Below, piece after piece: positions 1-9,275 of a stretch of 64,000 nt of DNA. Each line of letters starts with the position of its first letter. The stretch's first letter is position 1. Source of the DNA: Pseudomonas sp. CFBP13508 (GTDB lineage: Bacteria; Pseudomonadota; Gammaproteobacteria; Pseudomonadales; Pseudomonadaceae); contig NZ_QFZZ01000002.1 of NCBI RefSeq assembly GCF_005233515.1, positions 186,001 to 250,000 of the forward strand, read 5' to 3'. Position numbers and translations under genes: made by a program. The notes beneath the pieces were generated by a model that ran no database searches, was not told where the DNA came from, and was given only the letters and a program-made list of their open reading frames with translations.

Positions 1-505
1 TGCGCGCAAACACCGCGTTGATGAAGCCCAGCAGCGAGAAGATTGTCGCGGTCAGCACTACCACCAGAATGGTCACGCCGAGGTGATGCACCTGCAGATG
101 GGTGAAGAACAGCGACAGGATCGTCACGATCAGCCCCACCGCCAGACCGCGCAATACCCCACCAATGGTGAAGCCGATCAGGATCGTGTGCGGTGACACC
201 GGCGAGACCATCAGCTCTTCGATCGAGCGCTGGAACTTGCTGCCGAAGAAGCTCGAGACCACGTTGCCGTAGGAGTTGGTGATCACCGACATCATGATCA
301 GCCCCGGCACGATGTACTCCATGTAAGTGAAGCCACCCATGTCGCCGATCTGCCGGCCGATCAGGTTGCCGAAGATCACGAAGTACAGAACCATGGTGAT
401 CGCCGGCGGCAGCAGCGTCTGCGGCCAGATCCGCATGAAGCGTTTGACCTCGCGGTAGACGATGGTTTGCAGGGCGACGAGGTTGGGCCCGAACTCGGAA
501 CTCAT
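1..505 (-). CDS. ABC-2 type transporter permease (partial, C-terminus outside window)
   Basis: About 168 N-terminal residues are visible; the gene runs off the left edge. The protein starts MSSEFGPNLVALQ and carries hydrophobic segments plus a motif around 'RSIEELMVSPVSP', typical of ABC-2 (YadH-like) permeases. It overlaps the ATPase gene upstream by four bases (ATGA at 502-505), so the two are translationally coupled and should form one inner-membrane exporter. The substrate is not evident; YadGH-type exporters are poorly characterised. In P. aeruginosa, from memory, the equivalent pair is PA2811-PA2812. Confidence 0.9.
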   Translation of the reverse strand, partial: MSSEFGPNLVALQTIVYREVKRFMRIWPQTLLPPAITMVLYFVIFGNLIGRQIGDMGGFTYMEYIVPGLIMMSVITNSYGNVVSSFFGSKFQRSIEELMVSPVSPHTILIGFTIGGVLRGLAVGLIVTILSLFFTHLQVHHLGVTILVVVLTATIFSLLGFINAVFAR

Positions 506-1434
506 ACCGCCACCTTCGACAGATTTTTCTCCACCAGGGACACGAACAACTCCTCGAGGCGATTGGTTTTGTTACGCAGGCTCAGCACTTCGATGTTCTG
601 CTGCGCCAACTGGGTGAACAACGCCGTGATGCCCATGGATTTGTCGACCTGCACCTCCAGCGTGTGGCCGTCGAGCAATCGGGCCGGGTAGCCGAGCAAT
701 TGCGGCGCCGCGCTCAAGTCGTTCTTCAGGTCAAGCAAAAAGGTCTCCACATGCAACTGGCCCAGCAACTGTTTCATGCTGGTGTTTTCGACGATGGTGC
801 CGTGGTCGATGATGCCGATGTTGCGGCACAGCTGCTCGGCCTCTTCCAGGTAATGCGTGGTCAGGATGATGGTGATGCCCTTCTGATTCAGCTCGGTGAG
901 GAAGGTCCACATCGAACGGCGCAGTTCGATATCGACGCCCGCAGTCGGCTCATCGAGGATCAGCAGACGCGGTTCATGCACCAGCGCACGGGCAATCATC
1001 AAACGCCGTTTCATGCCGCCGGACAGCGAACGCGACGGCACATCACGCTTGTCCCACAGGCCGAGCTGGGTCAGGTACTGCTCGGCGCGTTCCTTGGCGA
1101 CTTTCGCCGGAATGCCGTAGTAACCGGCCTGGGTTACGACGATGTCGAAGGTCTTTTCGAACTGGTTGAAGTTGAATTCCTGCGGCACCACGCCGATCGA
1201 GCGTTTGAGCGCCGCCGGGCTCTTGTCCAGGTCATTGCCGAAAATATTCACGGTGCCGCTGGTCTTGTTGACCAGGGTCGAGAGAATGCCGATGGTGGTG
1301 GATTTGCCGGCGCCGTTGGGGCCGAGCAAGGCGAAAAAGTCACCTTCGGCGACGTCCAGATCGATACCACTCAAGGCCTGGAACCCGTTGCCGTAGGTTT
1401 TGGTTAGCTGCCGGATGGACAGAGCGGAACTCAT
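502..1434 (-). CDS. ABC transporter ATP-binding protein (YadG-like)
   Basis: A 310-residue ATPase that powers the permease encoded directly downstream. Walker A (GPNGAGKST), Q-loop, signature LSGGMKRRL, Walker B (LLILDEPTAG) and the H-loop in TTHYLEEAE are all intact. I start it at the ATG at 1434 (MSSALSIRQL), where ABC homology begins; the frame is open upstream to 1539, but that extension is low complexity and unlike the family. The C-terminal 80 residues are the extra domain common in drug- or polysaccharide-export ATPases. The substrate is unknown. Confidence 0.92.
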   Translation of the reverse strand: MSSALSIRQLTKTYGNGFQALSGIDLDVAEGDFFALLGPNGAGKSTTIGILSTLVNKTSGTVNIFGNDLDKSPAALKRSIGVVPQEFNFNQFEKTFDIVVTQAGYYGIPAKVAKERAEQYLTQLGLWDKRDVPSRSLSGGMKRRLMIARALVHEPRLLILDEPTAGVDIELRRSMWTFLTELNQKGITIILTTHYLEEAEQLCRNIGIIDHGTIVENTSMKQLLGQLHVETFLLDLKNDLSAAPQLLGYPARLLDGHTLEVQVDKSMGITALFTQLAQQNIEVLSLRNKTNRLEELFVSLVEKNLSKVAV

Positions 1435-1567
1435 ATCGGATTTACGCACCAAGAAGGAAGGAAAGAAGTAAATAAGGGCGGGCGGCGAGGGAAACAACCG
1501 CGGCGCAAGTTCGCAATGGTGCTTGCCCCCGCCGCACAAGTACAGTCAAGTGTGTCGATAGTAATTA

Positions 1568-2191
1568 TCAAGTCAACGCGGTCATGACCGCCTTCTGATA
1601 GGCCGCACGCTGCTTCAAACGTTCATACCAGGCCTGCAGATGCGGTTGCGGAGCGCGCTCGATGGGCATTTCGAACCAGGCGTAAATGAAGCTGCCCAGC
1701 GGAATGTCGCCCATGCCGATGTCATTGCCGGAAAGATAGGGCTGGCTGATCAAGGCGTGGTCGGCCATGTTCAGCAATTCATCGCATTCCTTGATCGCGG
1801 CGTTGATCGCCTTCCAGTCCTGCTTCTCCGCAGGCGTGCGCAGCACACCCCAGAACACCGTGCGAAACGGCCCGGCGAAACTCGACGTGGTCCAGTCCAT
1901 CCATTTGTCCGCCGTGGCGCGGGCTTGCGCATCCGCCGGATACCAGGCGCTGTCCGGGGCGTGTTTGGCCAGCAGATAGCGAACGATGGCGTTGGATTCC
2001 CACAGCACGAAACCGTCATCCTCGATCACCGGCACCCGGCCATTCGGGTTCATCGCGCGGTACTCGGGCGTGTCGACCACACCGAACGCGCCGCCGGCGT
2101 CGATGGCCTCGTACGCCAGGCCCAACTCTTCAGCAGCCCACAATGGCTTTCTGACGTTCGATGAATTTTTCCGTCCCCAGATCTTCAGCAT
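1568..2191 (-). CDS. Glutathione S-transferase family protein
   Basis: A 207-residue soluble protein with a thioredoxin-fold N-terminal domain (about residues 1-80, motif WGRKNSSNVRKPLW with a candidate catalytic Ser/Asn, and the cis-proline and glutathione-binding stretch NGRVPVIEDD...ESNAIVRYL) and an all-helical C-terminal domain (about 88-200). Length is normal for bacterial GSTs. It probably conjugates or reduces electrophilic substrates with glutathione; the specific substrate cannot be told. It is a separate transcription unit from the ABC pair, 133 bases upstream of the ATPase start. Confidence 0.9.
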   Translation of the reverse strand: MLKIWGRKNSSNVRKPLWAAEELGLAYEAIDAGGAFGVVDTPEYRAMNPNGRVPVIEDDGFVLWESNAIVRYLLAKHAPDSAWYPADAQARATADKWMDWTTSSFAGPFRTVFWGVLRTPAEKQDWKAINAAIKECDELLNMADHALISQPYLSGNDIGMGDIPLGSFIYAWFEMPIERAPQPHLQAWYERLKQRAAYQKAVMTALT

Positions 2192-2234
2192 GACCGCCTC
2201 TTTGCAAGTGAGTGGACGGCCAGCATACGCCGGA

Positions 2235-2894
2235 TCAGGTGCGACTCAAATCGGCCTGCATATCGCCCAGCAGCACCGGCAGTTGCTCACTGAACAGATG
2301 CGGATAGCACTTTTGCAGGTGCTCGAAGAAGAAGGTTTCCGGCACATCGGTGAATTGGCCGTGATCGAGCAGATACTCCATCAACTGCGCGCCGTCACGG
2401 TTGAACGGATGGAAAACGCTGTCATTGATGCCATCGAACTCCAGCGCTGCGACGTTGAACAACTCGCACAATTGCTGGTTGAACGCTGGCGTCGCCTTGA
2501 CCCAGCGGCCGTCGAGAAACAGCTCGGTGTAGCCATGCATGGCAAACACATCGCTTTTCAGCAACTCGAGCAGACGTGGCGTCGACAGGTGATTGCGCAC
2601 ATCGGCCAGACCGATGCGCGCCGGGATCCCGCAATGCCGCGCACAACCGGCAAGCAGCGTGGCTTTCGGCACGCAGTAACTCTCCCCTGCTGCGAGTGCG
2701 TAACTGCCGCGCAGGGTTTGCGGATCACGGCTGAAGGTGTACGGGTTGTAGCGCACCGCCTCGCGCACGGCGTAATAAAGACTGATCGCCTGCTCACGCG
2801 GATCATTACTGGCACCGCGATGCTGCTCGGCGAACTCCACCACTGCCGGGTGGTCACTATCGATGAAGCGGCCGGGGCTCAGATACTCGTGCAT
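2235..2894 (-). CDS. Transglutaminase-like domain protein
   Basis: 219 residues. The start at 2894 (MHEYLSPGRF) has AGGAGA at a proper distance; the open frame upstream is not protein-like. The transglutaminase core has a nucleophile cysteine in GESYCVPKATLL and a histidine in MHGYTELFLDG, followed by RWVKATPAFN. The usual third residue (Asp in 'DPT') appears replaced in the ATPAFN stretch, so catalysis may be altered or another residue may substitute. There is no signal peptide, so it is likely cytoplasmic. Members of this family act as peptidases or amidases; the substrate is unknown. It lies divergent from fadE. Confidence 0.8.
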   Translation of the reverse strand: MHEYLSPGRFIDSDHPAVVEFAEQHRGASNDPREQAISLYYAVREAVRYNPYTFSRDPQTLRGSYALAAGESYCVPKATLLAGCARHCGIPARIGLADVRNHLSTPRLLELLKSDVFAMHGYTELFLDGRWVKATPAFNQQLCELFNVAALEFDGINDSVFHPFNRDGAQLMEYLLDHGQFTDVPETFFFEHLQKCYPHLFSEQLPVLLGDMQADLSRT

Positions 2895-3141
2895 GACGGC
2901 AATCTCCTGGATGAGCCACGAGTCTAGCGACAGCCTGAGCACAGAGATAACGACGTTTCGGCCAAACCTGAAAGCAAAGCTGCGCAGCAACGAACGATTT
3001 CCCACACGTGTTGCCCACCGAACCTACGAAAACCATCCGGGGTTTCCCACGATTTCAATCACCATGCTCTGACCACCCTTATTTGCAGATGCCGTCTAAG
3101 CTCTGGAGGGTCGATTTGCCTTGGTTCACGGAGGACTGAAT

Positions 3142-5589
3142 ATGCTGTTGTTGTGGATACTGGTTTTGATCGTCGGCGTGGCGTATCTCGCCCATCGACG
3201 CATCGCCCCGCTGCCCGCGTTGGGCATCGTGGCGGCCTATCTGGTCGCCATGGGGATTTTCAGTCACGCGCCGGGCTGGCTGCTGTTTGTCTTATGGGTC
3301 CTGTTGGCGGTGGTCGCCGCGCCATTGTTGCTGCCTGACCTGCGCCGCAAGCACTTCACCGCGCCGCTGTTCAACTGGTTCCAGAAAACCCTGCCGCCGA
3401 TGTCGCAGACCGAACGCGACGCGATCGATGCCGGCACCGTATGGTGGGACGGCGAGCTGTTCAGCGGCCGTCCGGACTGGGACAAACTGCTGTCCTATCC
3501 AAAAGTGCAACTGAGCGAAGAAGAACAAGCCTTCATCGACGGGCCGACCGAAGAGCTCTGCGCGATGGTCAGCGACTGGCAGATCGGCCAGTCCATGGAC
3601 CTGCCGCCCGAGGCCTGGACGCACATCAAGGAACACGGCTTTTTCGCCCTGATCATTCCCAAGGAATACGGTGGCAAAGGCTTCTCTGCCTACGCTCACT
3701 CGCAAGTGGCAATGAAACTGGCCACGCGCAGCGGTGACCTCGCCTCAACCGTGATGGTCCCGAACTCCCTCGGCCCGGCCGAATTGCTGCTGCATTACGG
3801 CACCGATGAACAACGTAATCACTACCTGCCGCGCCTGGCCCGTGGCGACGATATCCCGTGCTTCGCCCTCACCGGCCCGCTGGCCGGTTCCGACGCCGGC
3901 GCGATGCCCGACACCGGGATCATCTGTAAAGGCCAGTGGGAAGGACAGGAAGTCATCGGCCTGCGCCTGAACTGGGAAAAGCGCTACATCACCCTCGGCC
4001 CGGTCGCTACCCTGCTTGGCCTGGCGTTCAAGGCTTATGACCCGGATCACCTGCTCGGTGAAGAGGAAGACCTCGGCATCAGCCTGGCGCTGATCCCGAC
4101 CGATACCGCAGGTGTGGAAATCGGTCGTCGTCACCTGCCGCTGGGCGCCGCGTTCATGAACGGTCCGAACTCCGGCAAGGACGTATTCATTCCGCTGGAC
4201 TACCTCATCGGTGGTCAGGAAATGCTCGGCAAAGGCTGGATGATGCTGATGAACTGCCTGTCGGTCGGGCGTTCAATCTCGCTGCCAGCCGTCGGTACCG
4301 GTGCGGCCAAGTTCACCAGTCTGGTCACCGGCCAGTACGCGCAGATTCGCGAGCAATTCAATGTACCGCTGTCCGCTTTCGAAGGCATCCAGGAAGCCAT
4401 GGCGCGCATCGGCGGTAACGCGTGGATGATGGACGCCGCCCGCATGCTCACCGCCAACGCGGTGGATCTCGGGGAAAAACCCTCGGTGCTGTCGGCGATC
4501 CTCAAATACCACCTCACTGAACGCGGCCGCGAATGCATCAGCCACGCCATGGATGTGCACGGCGGCAAAGCAATCATCATGGGGCCGAACAACTACCTCG
4601 GCCGCAGCTGGAACGGCGCGCCGATCTTCATCACCGTCGAAGGCGCGAACATCCTGTCGCGCAACCTGATGATCTTTGGTCAGGGCGCGATCCGTTGCCA
4701 TCCGTTCGTACTCAAGGAAATGGCCCTGGCCGGTCGCCAGGATAAAGACCAGGCACTCAAGGAATTCGATGGCCTGTTGCTCAAGCACATCGGTTTTGCC
4801 GTGAGTAATGCCGCCAGCACACTGGTGCTGAACCTCGGGCTCGGTCATTTCGAACCTGCGCCGGGTGACAGGATCAGCCAAGGCTACTTCCGCGCGCTCA
4901 ACCGTCAAGCCGCCGCATTCGCCATGCTCGCCGACTTCAGCATGATGCTCCTGGGTGGCGAACTGAAACGCCGCGAACGTCTGTCGGCTCGCCTTGGCGA
5001 TGTACTGAGCAACCTGTATCTGGCCTCCGCCGCGCTCAAGCGTTATCACGACCTGGATTCGCCGGCGTACATGGAGCCGCTGTTCCGCTGGGCCATGGAA
5101 GAAAGCCTCGGCCAGTCGGAGCGTGCGCTGGATGAACTGCTGAGCAACTTCCCGAACAAAGTCTTCGGCTGCCTGCTCCGGGTCATCGTCTTCCCGTTTG
5201 GTCGCCGTCACAAAGGCCCATCGGACAAACTCGGCGCTGAAGTCGCTGCGGTCATCGGTCGCGCCAAGGGCGATCCGGCGCTGGAAGAACTGCTCGCCGG
5301 CTGCTACCGCCCGCAATCGGCGGACGATGCCGTGGGCGCGCTGCAACACGCCAGTGACCTGCTCAATGCCGCGCAACCGCTGCACAAAAAACTGCACACC
5401 GCACTGAAGAGCGGGCAGGTCAAACCGGCAGCCGGCGAACATGCCATCGATGCCGCGCTGGAAGCCGGCGTGCTGCAAGCCGTCGAAGCGCAAAGCCTGC
5501 GCGACGCCGAAGCGGCCCGCCGCAAGGTGATCGACGTCGATGATTTCGCCAAAGAGGAACTGACCCAGGCAGCGGGCAAAGTCCGCTGA
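3142..5589 (+). CDS. fadE: Acyl-CoA dehydrogenase FadE
   Basis: 815 residues, the usual size for the long FadE family. It catalyses the first, FAD-dependent step of fatty-acid beta-oxidation (acyl-CoA to trans-2-enoyl-CoA). Two N-terminal membrane helices (about residues 1-60) are followed by the acyl-CoA dehydrogenase domain (about 90-500, with IPKEYGGKGFSA, ALTGPLAGSDAGAM and the catalytic-Glu region TVEGANILSRNLMIFGQG) and a C-terminal DUF1974 domain that binds the electron acceptor side. The ATG at 3142 follows GGAGG; an in-frame TTG at 3121 lacks such a site. In P. aeruginosa the syntenic gene is, from memory, PA2815. Confidence 0.93.
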   Translation: MLLLWILVLIVGVAYLAHRRIAPLPALGIVAAYLVAMGIFSHAPGWLLFVLWVLLAVVAAPLLLPDLRRKHFTAPLFNWFQKTLPPMSQTERDAIDAGTVWWDGELFSGRPDWDKLLSYPKVQLSEEEQAFIDGPTEELCAMVSDWQIGQSMDLPPEAWTHIKEHGFFALIIPKEYGGKGFSAYAHSQVAMKLATRSGDLASTVMVPNSLGPAELLLHYGTDEQRNHYLPRLARGDDIPCFALTGPLAGSDAGAMPDTGIICKGQWEGQEVIGLRLNWEKRYITLGPVATLLGLAFKAYDPDHLLGEEEDLGISLALIPTDTAGVEIGRRHLPLGAAFMNGPNSGKDVFIPLDYLIGGQEMLGKGWMMLMNCLSVGRSISLPAVGTGAAKFTSLVTGQYAQIREQFNVPLSAFEGIQEAMARIGGNAWMMDAARMLTANAVDLGEKPSVLSAILKYHLTERGRECISHAMDVHGGKAIIMGPNNYLGRSWNGAPIFITVEGANILSRNLMIFGQGAIRCHPFVLKEMALAGRQDKDQALKEFDGLLLKHIGFAVSNAASTLVLNLGLGHFEPAPGDRISQGYFRALNRQAAAFAMLADFSMMLLGGELKRRERLSARLGDVLSNLYLASAALKRYHDLDSPAYMEPLFRWAMEESLGQSERALDELLSNFPNKVFGCLLRVIVFPFGRRHKGPSDKLGAEVAAVIGRAKGDPALEELLAGCYRPQSADDAVGALQHASDLLNAAQPLHKKLHTALKSGQVKPAAGEHAIDAALEAGVLQAVEAQSLRDAEAARRKVIDVDDFAKEELTQAAGKVR

Positions 5590-5662
5590 TCCCGGTTTAT
5601 GTGAAAAAACGGCGCGAGGGCTTTATACTCCCGCGCCCGTTTTGCTCTTGAGGACTTATCTC

Positions 5663-6070
5663 GTGTCCAACGTCGTTGCCGATCATCTCGTGTTGCTCGA
5701 CCACCTGCGCAGTATCCTGGTCGCCGTAGGTGAGGCCGAACAAGTGCCCGAAGAAAGCCATGCCCTGTTCCTCGAGCGCTTCGACGAACTGCTGGCCTCC
5801 CTGCCGATCGACCCTATCGAAAGCCAATACCTGGGCCAGGACATCCTCACCCAAGTCATCAGCCGCTACCCGCAAATCGCCCACCTGATCCCGCGCGACC
5901 TGCTGTGGTTCTTCGCCGGCGACTGCCTGCACTACCTCTCCGACGAAGAAATCGACCTCTACCAGGCCCTCGAAGAACGCCGCTACGAAGCCGAACAGAA
6001 CGACGAACCGTTCGACTGGAACCAGGAAAAACAACTGCTGGCCATGTCTGCGCAGGACAGCAAGCACTGA
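5663..6070 (+). CDS. Conserved PA2817-family protein, function unknown
   Basis: 135 residues, acidic, soluble and mainly helical, without a signal peptide or membrane segment. I choose the GTG at 5663 because TTGAGGA sits eight bases upstream. It follows fadE by about 70 bases and ends just before a strong terminator, so it is probably the last gene of that unit. I recognise it as a small conserved Pseudomonas family of unknown function; nothing in the sequence assigns a reaction. Confidence 0.75.
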   Translation: MSNVVADHLVLLDHLRSILVAVGEAEQVPEESHALFLERFDELLASLPIDPIESQYLGQDILTQVISRYPQIAHLIPRDLLWFFAGDCLHYLSDEEIDLYQALEERRYEAEQNDEPFDWNQEKQLLAMSAQDSKH

Positions 6071-6086
6071 TATTCAAACGGAAATG

Positions 6087-6125
6087 AAAAGGCCCGCATG
6101 GAAATTCCATGCGGGCCTTTTTTTC
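6087..6125 (+). terminator. Rho-independent terminator after the fadE unit
   Basis: A 13-bp GC-rich perfect stem (GGCCCGCATGGAA with its complement) at 6091-6118 is followed by a run of seven T. Confidence 0.9.
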
Positions 6126-6137
6126 AAGATCAAAAAC

Positions 6138-6285
6138 ACCCTCACCCTAGCCCTCTCCCGGAGGGAGAGGGGACTGACCGCGCTGTTTGGACGAGGTAAG
6201 TCGACCTGAATTACCGAGTCGAATGAGATTTCGAAAAGCCAAAAAATCGGCTCCCTCTCCCTGGGGAGAGGGCTGGGGTGAGGGG
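6138..6285. repeat. Paired inverted repeat with CCCTCACCCTAGCCCTCTCCC arms (copy 1)
   Basis: Two inverted arms of about 35 bases, each itself a small hairpin (CCCTCTCCCGGAGGGAGAGGG type), enclose about 80 bases that include GTCGACCTGAATTACC. The same architecture recurs at 28809-28970 and 54991-55199. It is an intergenic, BIME-like element in the gap between the small protein and the LysR gene. Confidence 0.85.
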
Positions 6286-6336
6286 AAAATCCACTACAAA
6301 ACCAAAGCCAGACACCTCCCGCTCCTAACCACTCAA

Positions 6337-6684
6337 AACAATGAGCGCAAGCTCGAGTACCGCTCTTGATCTTGATTCACAGGCGACGTCGGAAGGCTGA
6401 GCGGAGGGATTGATCCGGGGGTGGGAGCGCAGCGACCGTCTGGCGCAGCCAGACACAGCGGAAGGAGGTGCAGCGAAGCAAACCGTAGCCGCTGCGCCCG
6501 GATCAGTCCCGGAGCGAAGGAACCCGAGCCTGCGAGGGCCGAACGCAGGAGCAAGCGTTTTGGTTACTTTTTGGCGTCTGAAAAAGTGACTCGCCGTAAG
6601 GGCGAAACCGCCAGAAGCAACAACCGAAGCAACGGATATTCACCCAAACCACCAGAGCATGGTCGGCCCAAAGGCCGCCAAGTC
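6337..6684 (+). repeat. Long (~350 bp) intergenic repeat, copy 1
   Basis: Nearly identical over about 350 bases to 24633-24987. Landmarks are AATGAGCGCAAGCTCGAG at the left, the hairpin GTCTGGCGCAGCCAGAC, GCCTGCGAGGGCCGAACGC, a T-rich/A-rich hairpin (TTACTTTTT...AAAAAGTGA) and GGTCGGCCCAAAGGCCGCC at the right. Both copies end a few bases from the stop codon of a minus-strand gene. Short open frames inside it look spurious. Confidence 0.85.
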
Positions 6685-6698
6685 CCACCAAAAAAACC

Positions 6699-7697
6699 TC
6701 AAAGCAACCCCTCACTCTCCGGCAGCTCATACGCCACAGCCGCATTGCTCCCACTGGCAGATTTCCCGGGCCTACCCAACGTCGGCTCCTTCTGCAAACA
6801 CTCCACCAGATAATCAATAAACACCCGCAACTTCGGCGGCAAATACCGTGTCGGCGAATGCAGCAGCCACAACCCGCCATGATAGGAAGCAAGAAACGTC
6901 CAGTCCGGCAACACCTGCACAATCAACTTCTGTTCCAGCGCATAACGCGCCGTGAAATACGGCAGACTGCCAATGCCGATGTGCTGCAACACCGCCCCCA
7001 AGCGCACGCCCGTGTGGTTCGCGGCATAACGCCCACGCACTCCGACCGTCACCGCCTTGCTGCCCTTCTTGAATTTCCAGCGTGCATCGCTCGGCGTTTC
7101 GCCCAGATAAATACAACTGTGGTTGAGCAAATCGTGAGGATGCGTCGGCGTGCCGTGTTCGGCCAGGTATTGCGGCGTGGCGCAAAGCAAATGATCGATG
7201 GTCAGCAACTGCCGCCCGACCAGACCCGCCGGCGGACGATCAGTGATGCGTATCGCCAGATCAACGTGATCATCGATCAGATCGACCTGACGATCTTCCA
7301 GCAACAACTCGACATCGACCTTGGGATAGCGGCGCAGAAACTCCGGCATGTGCGGATGAATCACAAAGCGCCCCACCGCTTTCGGCACGCTGACCCGTAC
7401 CAGACCTTCGGCTTCGTGGGTGAACTGGCCGCTGATTTCCATCACCGACCTGGCCGCACTGACCATTTCCTGGCAACGCTTGAACACCTCTTCGCCGCCA
7501 TCGCTCAAGCGCAGTTTGCGTGTGGTGCGTTGCAGCAAGCGCGTGGCCAACGCCTTTTCCAATCGGGAAATACTGCGACTGACCGCCGAGGGTGAGGAAC
7601 CCATCTGCCGGGCCGCTTCAGAGAAGCTGCCGGTCTCGACAACCTTGACGAAAATCGCCATTTCACCCAGCAGCGGCAGCGGAAGATTGATGCTCAC
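6699..7697 (-). CDS. LysR-family transcriptional regulator
   Basis: 332 residues: N-terminal winged helix-turn-helix (about 5-65, with FSEAARQMGSSPSAVSRSISRLE) and a LysR effector-binding domain (about 95-295), typical length. I start at the GTG at 7697, ten bases after AGGA; a TTG at 7706 is too close to that site. It is divergent from the AlaX-type editing gene across only 89 bases, the classical arrangement for a LysR protein that controls its neighbour, so the AlaX/oxygenase/LysE genes are the likely targets. The effector is unknown. Confidence 0.9.
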   Translation of the reverse strand: MSINLPLPLLGEMAIFVKVVETGSFSEAARQMGSSPSAVSRSISRLEKALATRLLQRTTRKLRLSDGGEEVFKRCQEMVSAARSVMEISGQFTHEAEGLVRVSVPKAVGRFVIHPHMPEFLRRYPKVDVELLLEDRQVDLIDDHVDLAIRITDRPPAGLVGRQLLTIDHLLCATPQYLAEHGTPTHPHDLLNHSCIYLGETPSDARWKFKKGSKAVTVGVRGRYAANHTGVRLGAVLQHIGIGSLPYFTARYALEQKLIVQVLPDWTFLASYHGGLWLLHSPTRYLPPKLRVFIDYLVECLQKEPTLGRPGKSASGSNAAVAYELPESEGLL

Positions 7698-7727
7698 AAC
7701 GCACAAGTCCTTTGATGTTCGAATGGA

Positions 7728-7756
7728 TTATCACGTTATTGCACGATTCATATAAT
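7728..7756 (+). promoter_or_regulatory. Candidate sigma-70 promoter for the AlaX-type gene
   Basis: TTATCA at 7728-7733, a 17-base spacer, and a consensus TATAAT at 7751-7756, about 30 bases upstream of the start codon at 7787. The -35 is weak, which suits activation by the divergent LysR protein. Confidence 0.5.
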
Positions 7757-7786
7757 AAAAACAGAACTTCGATCAGGGCATGGAAT

Positions 7787-8413
7787 ATGACGCTTCGCCT
7801 GTTTTTTCACAGTGACGACCTCAAGGCGAATGTCGAAGTCCTCGACTGCACACCCCACGAGAACGAATTCGCCGTAGTGCTGCGCGCGACCCTGTTTCAC
7901 CCCCAGGGCGGTGGACAGCCTAGCGATACCGGCTGGATCGGTGAAAGCCGGGTGTCGCGAGTGGTACAAGAGCCGGAGTGCATTGTGCATTTCGTCGACC
8001 GACCGCTGCCGCTGGGCATGACCGTCATCCGCATCGATGAAGAACGCCGCCGCTTCAACACACGCATGCACTCGGCCGGGCACCTGATCGGTCATTTCAT
8101 TCAGGCCATGGGCTGGATGCCGATCAAGGCGCACCACTGGCCGGACGAAGGCCGGGTGCAATTCAAGCCGGGCGATGGCGCAGAAGAAGTCGATGCGCCA
8201 ACCGTGCAAACCGGCATCGAGCAGTGGATCGAACACGATCTGCCGCGTCTGACTTCACTGCGCGAGGGCGCGCGGGAAATCAGTTTCGGTGAGCTGCCAG
8301 CCTATGGCTGCGGTGGCACCCACGTACGCAGCCTGAAGGATTTGGGCACAGTCACGATCGCGTCCCTTTCGCAGAAGAAAGGCACGTTGTCCGTCCACTA
8401 CAGCGTGGATTGA
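7787..8413 (+). CDS. AlaX-type alanyl-tRNA editing domain protein
   Basis: 208 residues. The fold is the second additional domain of threonyl/alanyl-tRNA synthetases: the zinc-binding HSAGH motif (HxxxH) and the later CGGTH motif (CxxxH) are both present, as is FHPQGGGQPSDTG. Such free-standing proteins deacylate mischarged tRNA(Ala), normally Ser- or Gly-tRNA(Ala). I start at the ATG at 7787 after CAGGG; upstream in-frame codons lack such a site. It is followed by an oxygenase and an amino-acid exporter, so it may protect translation from an unusual amino acid; that is inference. Confidence 0.88.
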   Translation: MTLRLFFHSDDLKANVEVLDCTPHENEFAVVLRATLFHPQGGGQPSDTGWIGESRVSRVVQEPECIVHFVDRPLPLGMTVIRIDEERRRFNTRMHSAGHLIGHFIQAMGWMPIKAHHWPDEGRVQFKPGDGAEEVDAPTVQTGIEQWIEHDLPRLTSLREGAREISFGELPAYGCGGTHVRSLKDLGTVTIASLSQKKGTLSVHYSVD

Positions 8414-8488
8414 GCATTTCGGACGTTGCCATCGCGCAGCGTCCGACGCCGGGGAACCGCACTCGCCGGTTCCGTTGACTATCGATAG

Positions 8489-9274
8489 ATGGACCTAAAA
8501 CAAATGATGCTAGACGTCGAGCGTCTCGATGAGACGTGCATAAAAAAACTGGCCAACGAAGAAGTCCTCGCCATCCGCGTCAAACGCTTTCTGCCCGAGC
8601 CGCTGGCGATCGAGATCGGCGACAAGATCCTCGCCCCGGGCTTTGAAGGCTACATCAACGCGCCGAGTATCGGCCGTATCGGCATGGCCTTTTACGAGGC
8701 GGAAAACCAGCCGCTGCTGATCGAGGACTACTTCGAACGCGCCACCCGCAACATCGACGAACTGCGCCAGCGCTGCGCGCCCTACTCTTCGCCGATCGAC
8801 ACGTTGCGCTGCATGCTCGACGAATCCTGGCCCGCGGGCGCGCATCTGGAAAACCTCTACGGACGCAAGATGTATGTCGGCTTGTCGCGGGTGGTCAAAC
8901 CCGGCGTGTGCTTTCTTGCCCATCACGACATCTTCGCCAAGGACGCCCCGGACAGTTTTCAGGCGCGCAGCCTCGAGGCGCAATTTGCCTGCAACGTCTA
9001 CCTGAACATGCCCACCGAGGGTGGCGCCTTGCAGATGTGGAATGACCACATCACCCCGGATCAATTCGACGAAATGCGCGGCGACAGTTATGGCATCGAG
9101 CCGTCGCTGCTGGGGCCGCCGGCGCTGGAAGTACGACCGCAGCCCGGCGATTTCATCATGTTCAATTCGCGGCGCATGCACTCGGTGACCCCGGGTGTGG
9201 CGGATCCGCGTTTGAGCCTGTCGTTCTTTGTCGGCTATCGCGGCAATGCCTCCCCTCTGACTTTCTGGAGCTGA
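8489..9274 (+). CDS. 2-oxoglutarate/Fe(II)-dependent oxygenase family protein
   Basis: 261 residues. The iron site is readable as H-x-D in AHHDIF, a distal histidine in RRMHSVTPG, and the 2-oxoglutarate-binding arginine in DPRLSLSFF, in the expected order and spacing. It is probably a small-molecule hydroxylase; whether the substrate is a free amino acid is a guess from context. The gene ends one base before the LysE start, so these two are an operon. Two short hairpins lie in the 75 bases between the AlaX gene and this one. The start is uncertain: ATGs at 8489, 8504 and 8507 all lack a strong ribosome site. Confidence 0.8.
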   Translation: MDLKQMMLDVERLDETCIKKLANEEVLAIRVKRFLPEPLAIEIGDKILAPGFEGYINAPSIGRIGMAFYEAENQPLLIEDYFERATRNIDELRQRCAPYSSPIDTLRCMLDESWPAGAHLENLYGRKMYVGLSRVVKPGVCFLAHHDIFAKDAPDSFQARSLEAQFACNVYLNMPTEGGALQMWNDHITPDQFDEMRGDSYGIEPSLLGPPALEVRPQPGDFIMFNSRRMHSVTPGVADPRLSLSFFVGYRGNASPLTFWS

Positions 9275-9275
9275 C

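Noticed and set aside
6421..6813. Arg/Lys/Ser-rich open frame of 130 codons in the long repeat
   Set aside because: It runs from the repeat into the antisense end of the LysR gene, and copy 2 of the repeat does not keep the frame.
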